Counted from the stretch's first letter, positions 21,059 through 30,884 are shown. The stretch: DNA of 64,000 nt from Vesta saturnalis (GCA_036346205.1 JARFJB010001817.1:2222001-2286000), one strand, 5' to 3'. Program-made: numbers and translations. Notes: generated from the letters alone by a model not told the origin.

Positions 21059-21717
21059 ATGGATCAGAAGAAGATGATTATTCTACCGATGGACTTTATA
21101 CAGCGCTTACAGGCACCAGATGTTACACAAACAACATTTTAACGCAGCTGGGTAACGATATGGTAAAGTTTTAAAACCAAAATGACCGACCATGACAAAT
21201 GGCAGCAGTACAACCAAGTTCTTCAAAGGTATCTACACTTTTCCAATCAGTTACGTCAGCCCACCAGCATAACAATCAGCGGTGACGCTGTTGCTGATGA
21301 TATTAGAGATTTACCGCAACGCAAAGGTCTGACAGACGACGAGATAGTATAACGGTTCCGCCTTCATATAAGAGAAAAGGCGCGATTTGTTACGTATATG
21401 AATACGAGCAGCGATTTTTGGGAAAAGAGGTACTGTCACAATAAAAGGCGAGATCATACCACATTTCAACATTATCGATCTGGTTCACGAGACGTTAAGA
21501 AAACGAAAACTACAAACCCGCGCGGTTGGTGTCAGTTTGCGACGTACATTAAAGAGATAAATATACCACGAGAGTTTATCGGAAATACTCAAAGGCATGA
21601 TGCAAAGCGTTGAACGGACCCTCACAACGATAGGTGAGAATTACGATGCTGATAGTGAAACGGAAACACCGAGAAGAATCTCAAAGAAGAAGAATTTTAC
21701 TAGATTGGGATTCATAA
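21059..21717 (+). pseudogene. Polinton conserved ORF (unit B), broken
   Basis: Second copy of the ORF at 18292-18953; ATG 21059, stop TAA 21715-21717. It keeps the DVKKTKTTNPRGWCQFATYI segment deleted from unit A, but has its own frameshifts near 21065, 21345 and 21605. Confidence 0.75.
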
Positions 21718-21718
21718 C

Positions 21719-22673
21719 ATGGATGCTGTATACTATGATCCCTCTCACCCAGCAGGGTTCGCTGGTATAACACCTTTAACTAATGTTATAAAGGGTAGAT
21801 ATGGTAAAGTGAAAACAGGAAGTATACGGTACATAAACCAGTCAAAAAGTTTCCATGAAATAAATATGTTGTGAGTAACCTTACGAGTTGTGGCAAGCGG
21901 ATCTTTGTGATATGCGAACTTTAAAACACAATAGTGGATACAACTAAATACTAACGGTAATTGATGTATTTAGCAAGACGGCATGGTGAGCACTTAAACG
22001 AAGACAGCCTCATCTGTAATTGAAGCATTCGCGGATATTTTTAAGGATTACGACAATACTCCGGCAAATCTACAGACGGATAAAGGCAAAGAGTTTGTGA
22101 CGAGCAGTGTACAAAACTTTTTCAAGAAACAAAATATCAATTTTAGTTGAAAGATTTAATAAAATCATTGAAAACAAAGATGTGGCGTTATTTCACTTAC
22201 AAAAATTCCTACAGGTATATTGATGTACTCGAAAGACTTGTGACTGCTTACAACAATAGCCCTCATTCAAGTATAAAGATGGCCCCCGGCTGTAAACGAT
22301 AAAACATTTTGGAAGTGTGGAATAACCTGTCGCGAAAGGTTTAGGTCCAGTACGCCATCCTAAATATAAAGTCGTGAGCATGTCAGAATCGCCAGAACTA
22401 AGTACACCTTTGAGAAGGATATGAAACGAATTGGAGCGAGGAAGTTTTTACAATTAGTGCGGTGATAAAAGAAGACCACCAGTTTATCGAATAATCGATC
22501 TTAATAACGATCCTGTTGAGGGTACCTTTTACGAAGAAGAATTGCAAGTTGTTACGGTTGATAAAGATACTCTATTCAAAGTCGATAAGATTCTAGCACA
22601 GAAGGGCCGTGGATATAAACAATACCTGGTCAAGTGGCGTGGATACAGTGACAAATTTAATAGCTGGTGTTAG
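21719..22673 (+). pseudogene. Polinton integrase with chromodomain (unit B), broken
   Basis: Copy of 18955-19944. The second aspartate box reads TDKGKEF here, so it keeps the Glu that unit A has changed to Gly. The shortened spacing before VERFN is the same as in unit A, so that deletion came before the duplication. The chromodomain end YLVKWRGYSDKFNSW is present near 22625-22670. Many small deletions at 21800-21990 destroy the catalytic core frame. Confidence 0.88.
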
Positions 22674-22697
22674 CTTCGCAGTTGAGAGATATATAAA

Positions 22698-23309
22698 ATG
22701 GAGTAACTTATTGAGTAATAGCTCTATGACGTATTTTCCAGGTAATATGACGTCAAGTTTTATTACGCAACTGCCGCTGAGTGCAACAGGCAATTTAATT
22801 TATTATAGAACAGAGCCACCTGGCGAGAACGTGTTAGAAACGATATTAAAAAATCGTACTAATAAGTAAATTGCTAACAATCGAATATCATAATCTAACT
22901 AAGCGCGTCACTACGAAATTAAAAACTCAGCTCTCGCTATTCGGATTCTCAAAGCATCTAGCCTTACAATTGGGTTATCGTCCGTATCAGAACATAGCTA
23001 TGGACAATGCCTCTCACCCCGCTAGTATATGGATAGGATTACCAACTCAGATGTTTGTTTATTGCGACATCGTTGAACCGCAAATTGTGGTGATGTTTTA
23101 TCTCCGCTTATGCGTATAATAAACATTACTTCAGAAAACTATGCTTACGGGGTCATAAAGATGTGGTTTTTTCGCCTGGACACTACATATCAGTGATGAC
23201 ACGGGAATTTGAAAACATTGAGATTCATATAAAAACAGATACGGGTGCAGCAATGTCATTTGAGATTGGAACGTCGTGTCTGAAGCTACACTTTAAGAAA
23301 GTACAATAA
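22698..23309 (+). pseudogene. Polinton conserved ORF (SNSSMTYFP type), full span (unit B)
   Basis: ATG 22698 to TAA 23307-23309; the stop overlaps the next gene's ATG (TAATG). Block LLSNSSMTYFPGN at the N-terminus, YCDIVEPQIV in the middle, and ENIEIHIKTDTGAAMSFEIG followed by KLHFKK at the C-terminus. The segment between the N-terminal block and PPGENVLE is shorter than I would expect for the family, implying an internal deletion. Frameshifts lie near 22705 and 23095. Possibly a minor capsid protein; not proven. Confidence 0.7.
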
Positions 23310-23526
23310 TGGTTTGTCCTTATCAGCAATATTACATGAATCAGGCCGGTAACGGTATCGGCTCTATCTACAGAGGTGCGCCATATCAACGTGGTCATGG
23401 AATAGGGAGCTGGTTAGATGGTATATTTAGAAGTATAATACCGTTATTTAAGTCTGGCGCAAAGGCTATTGGAAAAGAGCTCTTAGAACGGGTGCTAATA
23501 TTCTTGATTACGTCATAGAGGATTGA
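23309..23526 (+). pseudogene. Polinton Gly-rich small ORF (YYMNQ type), frameshifted end
   Basis: ATG at 23309 overlaps the preceding stop. It encodes CPYQQYYMNQAGNGIGSIYR, then a PYQRGHGIGSWL block and an amphipathic or hydrophobic SIIPLFKSGAKAIGKE segment. This is a recurrent small protein upstream of the capsid gene in animal Polintons. By size and hydrophobic helix it might be a minor capsid/membrane-active protein, which is inference. A one-base shift near 23490 moves the C-terminus (GANILDYVIED) to a stop at 23524-23526. Confidence 0.7.
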
Positions 23527-23559
23527 CCTAGTTTACTGGTGAGATGTCTGCGAATCAAT

Positions 23560-24141
23560 CTAACTATTCTAATTGCGGATGCTAAAGCTTTGAAACAACT
23601 GCCGCAAAATACCGTTACAAGGACCGACGTAAAAGTGTTAACTATACCTGCAGGCATACAGTGAAAATCATTGGATAATGTTTTCCTGGGTCAGTTACCT
23701 AAACGATGCATCGTAGGTTTGTAGCAAATAAAGCCTTCAACGGTGATTACCCTCAAACTCGTTCAATTTTCATCACTGCAATATTAACTACATCGTTATA
23801 TATTGACGGGCAACAAATTCCATCGAAAGCCTTACAACCAGACTTTACAGCTAATGGTTTATTGAGAGCGTACCACACCTTATTTCTGGCACGTATTCAT
23901 TTTTGAATGAAGGTAACGATATATCGAGTGATTACCCCAACGGCTACTGTTTAATGGCCTTTGACCTAACACCTGGTTTGTCTGCAAACGCTAGTACCAG
24001 TGGAATTTAGTTAGAAACGGCTCCTTCGGCTGGAAGTCGGGTTTGAAAAGCTCACCGTAACCGTTAACTGTTTGGTATAGCAATTCGATAACGTGATCGA
24101 GATCGATAAACATCGGAACGTTTTGTGGATTTTAGCTGTTA
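23560..24141 (+). pseudogene. Polinton major capsid protein, C-terminal part, broken
   Basis: Matches the C-terminal half of the double jelly-roll major capsid protein of animal Polintons. Block FVANKAFNGDYPQ near 23717, LYIDGQQIPSKALQPDF near 23801, NGYCLMAFDLTPGLSANAS near 23938, then FDNVIEID at about 24085, with a stop at 24139-24141. The N-terminal half is missing: only about 30 bases separate the previous gene from capsid-like sequence. At least five frameshifts are present. The capsid protein would form the virion shell; it cannot be made from this copy. Confidence 0.8.
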
Positions 24142-24192
24142 AAGATGGTGCTCTAACCTACAAGCTTTAGTGTACAGCAGCAGCCGAAGAAG

Positions 24193-24640
24193 ATGGACGC
24201 ATACTTGGACGTACAAGGGTTTAGTTAACAACAATTCATACCGAAAGAAATTGCCGTGGTTACAGATCATGGTCGTTTATCGTTGATGCTGATAAAACCA
24301 CCTCGCGGTTACTTTATATCAGGATCCATGTCACAACAATAAAATTTATGGAGGATAATTATATGGGCTGAAATGGTGGTCAGGTCATGTACCTACAACA
24401 ATTTCCCCTGAGGAGTTGATGAGAGTGTTGCGCCCATTTAACAAAATTCACGTTAAGGGCAGTGAAAACAACAGTTTTAATGTTTCTTAACAAACCAATA
24501 GTAAACCTGGAGGAGACTGGTTGCCCATCGATTAAACAGTTGAAAAAGGAAGCAAAAGCATGTAGCTGTTTAAACCATAACATCACTGGGCCTATGTTGC
24601 ACTGGAAAACGCCTTACTACTGCAAGACTGGACGCATACC
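24193..24640 (+). pseudogene. Polinton hypothetical ORF (AYLDVQGF type), broken
   Basis: Starts at ATG 24193. MDAYLDVQGF opens it, then FIPKEIAVVTDHGRLSLMLI; the middle has a frameshifted GHVPTTISPEELMRVLRPFN; the end has INLEETGCPSIKQL-type sequence and Cys/His residues (SCLNHN) before 24600. It is recurrent between capsid and protease genes in this class of elements as far as I recall. Function unknown. Several frameshifts. Confidence 0.6.
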
Positions 24641-24650
24641 AATTCCAAAG

Positions 24651-25021
24651 ATGTATGCGGTACAAGTGTTGAGATGCTTGAAATCGATCCCCAGCCACAA
24701 GAAGAATGTGTTTCGGCTTGTATGTGCTTCTAATCAACTATCGAGATACGCACCTAGACCGTGTGCAATTATCGTAAACATGGATCCTGCAAACAAACCA
24801 GGTCAGCATTGGACCGCTATCTACATTGACGAGAATGGTAATGGGAATATTTTGATTCCTTTGGACGAGCACCGCAAAGGTATCATTTACGTTTCCTAGA
24901 GACGAATTCTAGATGCTTCCATTACAATAAAACAATACTGCAAGATTACCATTCGGATGTGTGCCGACTTTATACGTTAATGTTTCTATATTTTAGATTA
25001 CATAATTTACCCAATGTTTGA
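24651..25021 (+). pseudogene. Polinton adenovirus-like cysteine protease, frameshifted
   Basis: Maturation-type protease of the adenain (C5/Ulp1-like) fold that would process capsid precursors. ATG at 24651. The catalytic His lies in PGQHWTAIYID near 24809-24841. The acidic residue and aromatic box FDSFGRAP follow after a frameshift at about 24848. The catalytic Cys is in HSDVCRLY near 24955-24975, and the frame ends at TGA 25019-25021. The His-Asp-Cys order and spacing fit the family. Length about 120 codons. It is the last recognisable gene of P2. Confidence 0.85.
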
Positions 25022-26274
25022 TTTCGTAAAAACTATTTTAGTACATGTTTAATTGTAAATGACGAGATAATCAAATTATTGTTTAACGCCTGTTACCCAA
25101 CCATTCTATTCTGATAAATAAAGATATTTTTTAGTACCTTGCTTTTTTAATTAAAAGTTGCGTAATACCTACTGTTTTTTCTTTCTTTTTAATTCAACAT
25201 ATGTGTTTTAAAAATCGGTTATAAAATATATGATTTAGTGTTTTTTAAAAGAAATTATGTTAACCATTCGATATTGGTAATCAATTTTTTAGACTATTAA
25301 ATTTAACAGGACTATATAATTACACAGTAATTAGCTGAAAGTAAACATGAACAGTGGTTTCTTACTACATATTGTTGTGGAATTTAAAAACATGTAATTG
25401 TTACTTTCCAAACATGTAATGAGGTTTTTTATAAAAACAATTTTGCGTGTGTATGTGTAGCATTTTGTTCAAACCGCTTTGTTATTAATTATTTTAAGAG
25501 AAAGGTAAATACGAGTTGCAGTAAGTGTGATAAAGATAATGAGGTTGTTTGTATATTTACACTCTAAAAATTAATTATGGGAAATCAATAGCTAGTTTTT
25601 ACATCAACTATTCATAAAACGTAAAAACATAGAAAGTTGTTTTTAGTTTGATTAGACGAGTAACAGAAAACGGGTACCACTCGTGAATCAGTCCCTCAAA
25701 AATGCTCTTTCAATACAGAGCTGGTAAGTGTGCTGTTAACCTTTTATTTATTTACTTGTACAGATTTTTAATTACAGCTATAAAACGCATCTAATCTATA
25801 CGTAACAACAAGTTTCTTTAAAAATATTAAGATGTACAATATACAACAATTTAACGAACGGATGGATATGAAACATATTTCAATGCAATCAATGCAGGTA
25901 AAACTATGTTTTAATATTCGTTTTAGAAAACAATATTGTAATAACTGTTATGTTATGAATTAACTTAATAAAAAAAATTTTTTTCATAAGAGAATAACCT
26001 GAATGTCAGTAAGCCTCACTGAGGCTTTTTTAATTATGATATTTACAATAAAAATAAGTGATCTATAATTAAATTTTAATGTCATTCAAATTCCTCACGC
26101 AAGATCAATCTCTAACACAAGTGCTGTCTTACAAGAATCTCCTTATTAGAAATACAATGCATAAATAAATTTTCGTATAGTAAAAGATCATCCAAACGTA
26201 CCCAATATCATACGACCATTTAAACAATAGGACCGATAATTTTAATAATTATATCTTATTAGGGTAATTATGCA
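25022..26274. other. P2 AT-rich interior, no gene seen
   Basis: 1.25 kb between the protease and the right terminal repeat. I find no DNA polymerase B motif or any long frame. An AATAAA-like signal follows the protease at 25117-25122. A short strong hairpin followed by T residues (AAGCCTCACTGAGGCTTTTTT) lies at 26011-26031. Confidence 0.6.
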
Positions 26275-26920
26275 ATTTCCAACATTGTATGCTTGTGCGT
26301 TTGCCTAACCTCCAGGGTACTACTCTTAATACAACCAAAAGGACCTTAATGAGGGTTAAAACTGTCCATCAAAAATAACCCTAAGACCAACCCCAAGTCC
26401 AAGACTAAGTCCAAGCTCCAAGAACTAGCCCAAGTCAAGCCGGCTCAAGACCAACCCCAAGTAAGTCAACCTCAAGACCTTGCTCAAGTCCAAGACCAGC
26501 TACAGCCCCAGCCCAAGTCAAGACCAGGTCCAAGCTCCAAGACCTAGCCAAGTCCAAGACCTACCCCAAGACCTAGACCAAGCTCCAAGACCAACCCCAA
26601 ATCCAAGACCAAACCATGGCCTACATCTACCCTCACGTGAGCAAGTACAAAATTACTGTCAAAAAGGCTCTTAATACAGCAATGAAATTCTATCAAGGTT
26701 TGACCCCGAAAAGAAGCCATAAGGGTGGAAAATACCAGCTCACACGTGGGCAGCCGTAAAATAGTGAAAAACACGTCCTACACGTGGGGTATAAAAACAA
26801 AAATAATGAGGGTTGAAAAGACCTCGAAAAGAAACCATAGGGTGGAAAATATGGTCTCCACGTGGGCGGTCTTATGACGTCAAAATCCAAGATGGCGGCG
26901 GAAGGTGCCGGTGTTTTACT
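26275..26920 (-). repeat. P2 right terminal inverted repeat
   Basis: Inverted partner of 16739-17280. Its CCAAGACC/CCAAGTCC array (about 26380-26630) is longer than that on the left, so the two repeats have diverged by array expansion or contraction. The outer 290 bases, with CACGTG boxes, align well. Confidence 0.9.
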
Positions 26921-26965
26921 AACGGCACATGCTGTGTGTATACAGTGACCATGCCGCCATTTAAC
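26921..26965 (-). mobile_element. SINE copy 2, right part
   Basis: Continuation of the SINE after Polinton P2. GTGTATAC-CAGTGA-CATG-CGCCA follows the order of the reverse complement of 6060-6110 in copy 1. Similarity ends near 26965. Confidence 0.75.
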
Positions 26966-27492
26966 AGTAAAATTATATAAATCGCTACAGCGTGTTGGAA
27001 GAAATTTAATTTCAATTAGGATTTGTAGTTTCTAATATTCTAAAACAGTACTGGGATTCGATTGCATTATTTCACCTTGTTTGGTAATCTGCTTTTATCA
27101 AATTCTAATCATTCTCTGAAAATTATTCATTTACATGCAGTAGAAATTTATTTTTGAAAATAATAAGAAGTAATTGGGAACAATAGAAAAGGTAAATGTT
27201 ATTGACAGATATAACTGAATTTACACATCAGTTTCGATTTAATAACGTTTATCTAGACTAGTGTATCAAACATACATACTTAACTAAATGTCTTTCACCC
27301 ACTTACACACATTTCCTAATTTTTCATTTTAAACGGTTGTGCACCCTGGTGAGTCAGCTATCCGCGACGAACGTGTTAAATAGTGTTTAACGATAACTTA
27401 CGTTTTTAGAAATATCAATGATTGCTAACAAATTATTAACATTCGTAATAACTCAATCCCATAAACTTGAATTTAAAATGGAATGGACATAG
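26966..27492. other. AT-rich sequence, nothing recognised
   Basis: Between the interrupted SINE and the next TIR element. No coding or structural signature was seen. Confidence 0.5.
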
Positions 27493-28860
27493 TATCCTCG
27501 CCAGGAGTGTTTACCGCTACGTCATCACATACAATCACATGGAGTAATATGAAAAACATGAGTCAAAATTATTTTTGTTATAATAAATTCTGATTAGAAA
27601 ATATACCCCCGAGATGGCAGCATTTAAAGCTGCAGAATTCCAAAATATAATTACTTATTTATTGTGATTTATTTTGTAAAACTTAGAGAACGTTGATTAT
27701 CGTAATGATAACGATCGAAAAACGATATCCTTGAAATCTAACAGGTGTTTGGTATTTTATTTTTGCAGCCTGCAAGTTATGTAGGTTATTACACATTGCT
27801 GCTCTATTACAAACAATGCAATTTTCAACAAAATGTGAACATTTAATAATTGTACCGGAATTATAAAAACAGGAGAATGGTTGTATTGTAAGTTGGTGAT
27901 AAACAATCATATTAATGATGTTAATAATCAGTTTGTCAACTGTGATGTACAACATTTCTCTCCGTTTATACCACTGCTTTATTGTTTCTTCAGTATGTCG
28001 CACACAATTAACCCATAATGATTTTAATTAAAGTTTACTTGTCGACCATTAGGTGAATTGATCTATTTAATGTATTGTTTAAGAAATTTAATTCGCATTT
28101 CTGTGAAGTAACTTCTTCCCAATAAAGTCCACTTATTAATATGTGAGTGTTACGAATTTCTGCATTTAAACTTGCAACTGCGACATATTTTTCTGTAAAT
28201 AAATTATATGTCAAACATGTGTAAAAGATTGTGATGTAATATTACTCACTTTGTGCATACATAGTACTTGTATAACGTATTCCTTACGACCATTTTGGAT
28301 GTTTCAGGTAAATCGTCAGATTTTGTTTCCTTGCGTGGTTGTTTTTACCCGGACTTGTTAAAACGGTTAGATGTAGCTCCAGACTTGATATTTCTTACCG
28401 TGTTCTCAGATATACCCAAGGCGCTTGTCACAGGCTGTAATTTCGTGATTGTAATAAATTAAGATATAAACACTTAATGTCATACTTAGTTCTGGACAGC
28501 AGATACTGATATCAGAGGACCCCCATTTTCTTTAAAGTGTGTAATAAATGATGATTAAAAGAAGTAAATGTAGGAAATGCGGAAACAGTCAAAGCATAAA
28601 CAATCAAATGGAGGTTATGTAATAATTAGTCAAATGAAAATTAAATTCATATGGATATAAAACAAATTGATTTCGCGTTTACAGGTTCACTATTTCTATT
28701 GCATTTGCTTATTCAATACCATATGTCGATTTTGTCAAAAGCACTACGAATGTTCACCATCCTTATTTAATTCACTGTTTTATATGAGAAGACTATAAGC
28801 AAATTGGATAGCTAAATTTATAAATTAATGACGTAGCGGTAAACACCTCTGGCGAGGATA
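27493..28860. mobile_element. 1.37-kb non-autonomous TIR element with ATAG duplication
   Basis: Ends are inverted: TATCCTCGCCAG at 27493 and GGCGAGGATA ending at 28860. The imperfect TIR is about 35 bp, sharing GTGTTTACCGCTACGTCAT. Both sides carry ATAG (27489-27492 and 28861-28864), consistent with a 4-bp target duplication. The interior has no recognisable transposase; overlapping AT-rich frames at 27683-28003 and 28268-28462 look spurious. Superfamily not assigned. Confidence 0.7.
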
Positions 28861-28963
28861 ATAGTCATTCTCCTGTCATTTGCGGTGTACATCATTGGTT
28901 TACTAGAGCGTAGTGATATTTAAAAAATAATTCTGATTATTCTATACATTGAAAATTATCTGG

Positions 28964-29104
28964 TGTAGAATAACGCACTACCTTCCAACTTAGAAAGTGC
29001 AAATTAAAAGAAATGAAATAACGCGCGTTATTTTAGTGTAATTATGCTACCCCTTTTTTAATGTGTTCATAATGAAAATAGTCAAGATTGTAAAAACAAC
29101 GGAT
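28964..29104 (+). repeat. Dispersed repeat, copy 2 (matches 7980-8135)
   Basis: Second copy of the unclassified repeat at 7980-8135. It abuts the truncated end of Polinton P3, so P3 may have been cut by, or inserted next to, this repeat. Confidence 0.55.
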
Positions 29105-29107
29105 GGT

Positions 29108-29190
29108 ATGTATTACGTCTCACCTCGGGGAATTATGCCAACATTGAAGAAATTGTCAACGAGCTAAATAACCACGAGCTAATAAGTATA
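29108..29190 (+). pseudogene. Possible inverted scrap of Polinton SNSSM-type ORF
   Basis: Plus-strand frame reading NYANIEEIVNELNNHELI, next to and opposite in orientation to the integrase fragment. I recall a similar (Y/E)-(S/N)IE-(E/D)L(V/I) segment in the SNSSM-type Polinton ORF, in the part that P2 lacks. The assignment is tentative. Confidence 0.35.
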
Positions 29191-29316
29191 TTTATAAGCC
29201 TCCTGAGCCTGTAGCCATTTTTTCAGTTCACCATAGCTACCGTTTACAGCATTAACTAAAGGTGTTATACCCGCAAACCCTGCCGGATGCTCTGGATCAT
29301 AGTATACAGCATCCAT
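29185..29316 (-). pseudogene. Polinton integrase N-terminal fragment (P3)
   Basis: ATG 29316, one base past the previous stop as in P2. Residues DAVYYDPEHPAGFAGITPL to KKWLQAQEAYK match the integrase N-terminus; the catalytic core is missing. Confidence 0.85.
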
Positions 29317-29317
29317 G

Positions 29318-30465
29318 TTACGTTCTCCACGTATCCCAATCTAGTGAAAGTCTTCTTCTTTGAAAGGATCTTCGCGGGGTTTCCCTCGATTCACTATCGG
29401 CATCGTAATTCTTACCTATAGTTGTGAGGTTTGGTTCAATGTTAGGTGATACAGTAGCATCACGTCTTCGAGTATTTCCGATAAACTCTCGTGGTATATT
29501 TATTTCTTTAATGTACGTCGCAAACTGTCGCCAGCCGTGTGGGTTTGTAGTTTTTCGCTGTCTTAACGTTTCGTGAACCAGATCGATAATGTTGGAATGA
29601 GGGATGATCTCACCTTTTATTGTGACAGTACCCCTTTTATCCCAACCGGCCGCATTCAGTATACGCAAGAGATTAGTGCCTTTCTTCCTATACGAAACAG
29701 GCAGAGTTGATACTATCTTGTCGTCTGCCAGACCTTTGCGTTTCGGCAAATCTCTAATAGAGTCACGCAAAATCTTTTCCGTTGTGGGGTGAAATTGTTG
29801 AGAGAGACAAACTTAACATACCAACTTCCATAATAACCCTGATAATTACAAATGATATATCGATGTTAGTGAAATACACGTTGTTGGGTTGTTAGAACTG
29901 CCGAATAAATTACAATGTTGTCAGCTCTTCTGTTTACACATAACTTCTAATTTTGACGTTTTCAACATTTTGAGATTTTTGATTCGTGTGGCTTGCATTG
30001 TTCAAAATGTTACAATTGCTTAATCATCGCAAAATGATCTAAGAACTGTTAAAGGTATTGTTACTTAGTTGAGAACGAGTATTTCCATCAAAACTAATTT
30101 TCAAAATAAATGTAAACAATATAACCTAAGTATTATGTTGACGTCGAATTTCATACGTTTGGCAACAATGTCAAGCGCTGACGTTTATCCCACATTGGAA
30201 AAGAGTTTGCCGCGACTATATCATCATCATCACCGCTAATTGTTATACTAGCGGGTTGACGTAACTTATTGGAAAAATGTAGATATCTTTGAAGAACCTG
30301 ATTGTACTGCTGTCATTTGTCATGGTCGGTCATTTTGGTTTTTAAAAATTTATCCATGTCGTTCCCCAACTGCGGTAATATGTTGTTTTGCGTGACATCT
30401 GGAGCTTGCAGACGCTGTATAAAATCCACAGGTAGAATAATCATCTCCTTCAAATTGTGGTCCAT
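29318..30465 (-). pseudogene. Polinton conserved ORF (HNLKEMIILP type), split by a MITE (P3)
   Basis: ATG 30465 to TAA 29318-29320. The first part (HNLKEMIILPVDFIQRL...) runs to about 30220. It is then interrupted by a 457-bp insertion (29761-30217) and resumes with SIRDLPKRKGLADDKIVSTLP on to RRLSLDWDTW. The latter two thirds form a 150-codon open frame, the longest intact stretch of this gene in the window. Function unknown. Confidence 0.8.
29761..30217. mobile_element. 457-bp MITE inserted in P3 gene
   Basis: Terminal inverted repeats of about 20 bp: AGTCACGCAAAATCTTTTCC at the left and GGAAAAGAGTTTGCCGCGACT at the right. It is flanked by ATA on both sides. Removing it joins the flanking Polinton gene at the site seen uninterrupted in P2 (about 18543). 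No coding capacity. A TA/ATA target suggests Tc1/mariner-like mobilisation. Confidence 0.8.
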
Positions 30466-30467
30466 GG

Positions 30468-30850
30468 TTATTGAAACAAATTACCCAGAATTCCGCCAAG
30501 TACTGGTCCTACCAGGAGAAACGAGAAACTGTTATTGAAACAGATTACCTAGGATTCCGCCGGTAATGATCCTAACAGGAGTGGTAGAAATGCACCACCT
30601 TTCTGTACAATAAACTGTTTCTTCTTTTTTATAGATTCACCTCTCTGTGCCAGCCGCCTTAAAGTGTGCTTATGTTGAAAAAGTCGCTGCTTCTTATCAG
30701 CTGACCTTTTAAAATGCTATGTGCACACTCGAATATGCATTCCACCTGATTACTATCCAGACATTTCAATAAAGCATCACGTTGACTTTCACTTAATCTG
30801 GGTATTGCGCGCAGGACATCGGTGTTTTCGATTAAAGCGTCAACCAGCAT
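30468..30850 (-). pseudogene. Polinton pX-like protein with duplicated 3' end (P3)
   Basis: ATG 30850. The N-terminal half is the best preserved of all copies, LSESQRDALLKCLDSNQVEC. The basic middle is frameshifted near 30700. The last 66 or so bases, which encode the GPxLGGILGNLFQ tail, are duplicated in tandem (30473-30535 and 30540-30600), so two tails and two stop regions are present. Confidence 0.75.
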
Positions 30851-30884
30851 ATATGATATAATCTTTATGACTGCGAGACTTAAA

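Larger units (their letters stand above)
20373..23100 (+). repeat. P2 internal tandem duplication, unit B
   Basis: About 2.73 kb, nearly identical to unit A apart from many private 1-6 base deletions, most at dinucleotide or homopolymer runs (for example GCGCG to GCG near 20391). It also has some sequence missing from A, such as the 35 bases at about 21492. The excess of short deletions is concentrated in 20373-22000. Confidence 0.95.
16739..26920 (+). mobile_element. Polinton/Maverick P2, both ends present, lacking PolB
   Basis: 10,182-bp virus-like transposon delimited by terminal inverted repeats beginning AGTA at 16739 and ending TACT at 26920. It is flanked by AACAGC (16733-16738) and AACGGC (26921-26926), a 6-bp target duplication with one mismatch. 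Six-bp duplications and AG termini are established hallmarks of Polintons. Plus-strand gene order: ATPase, pX-like, conserved ORF, integrase with chromodomain, second conserved ORF, Gly-rich small ORF, major capsid, unknown ORF, adenovirus-like protease. No protein-primed DNA polymerase B is present. An internal block (17559-20372) is tandemly repeated (20373-23100). Every gene is disrupted. Confidence 0.93.

Noticed and set aside
26011..26031. Hairpin followed by T run resembling a bacterial terminator
   Set aside because: The context is a eukaryotic virus-like transposon; rho-independent termination is not expected, and a short hairpin with T residues is common in AT-rich DNA.
27683..28003. 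106-codon minus-strand frame
   Set aside because: Inside the 1.37-kb TIR element, but with no transposase motif; probably chance in AT-rich sequence.
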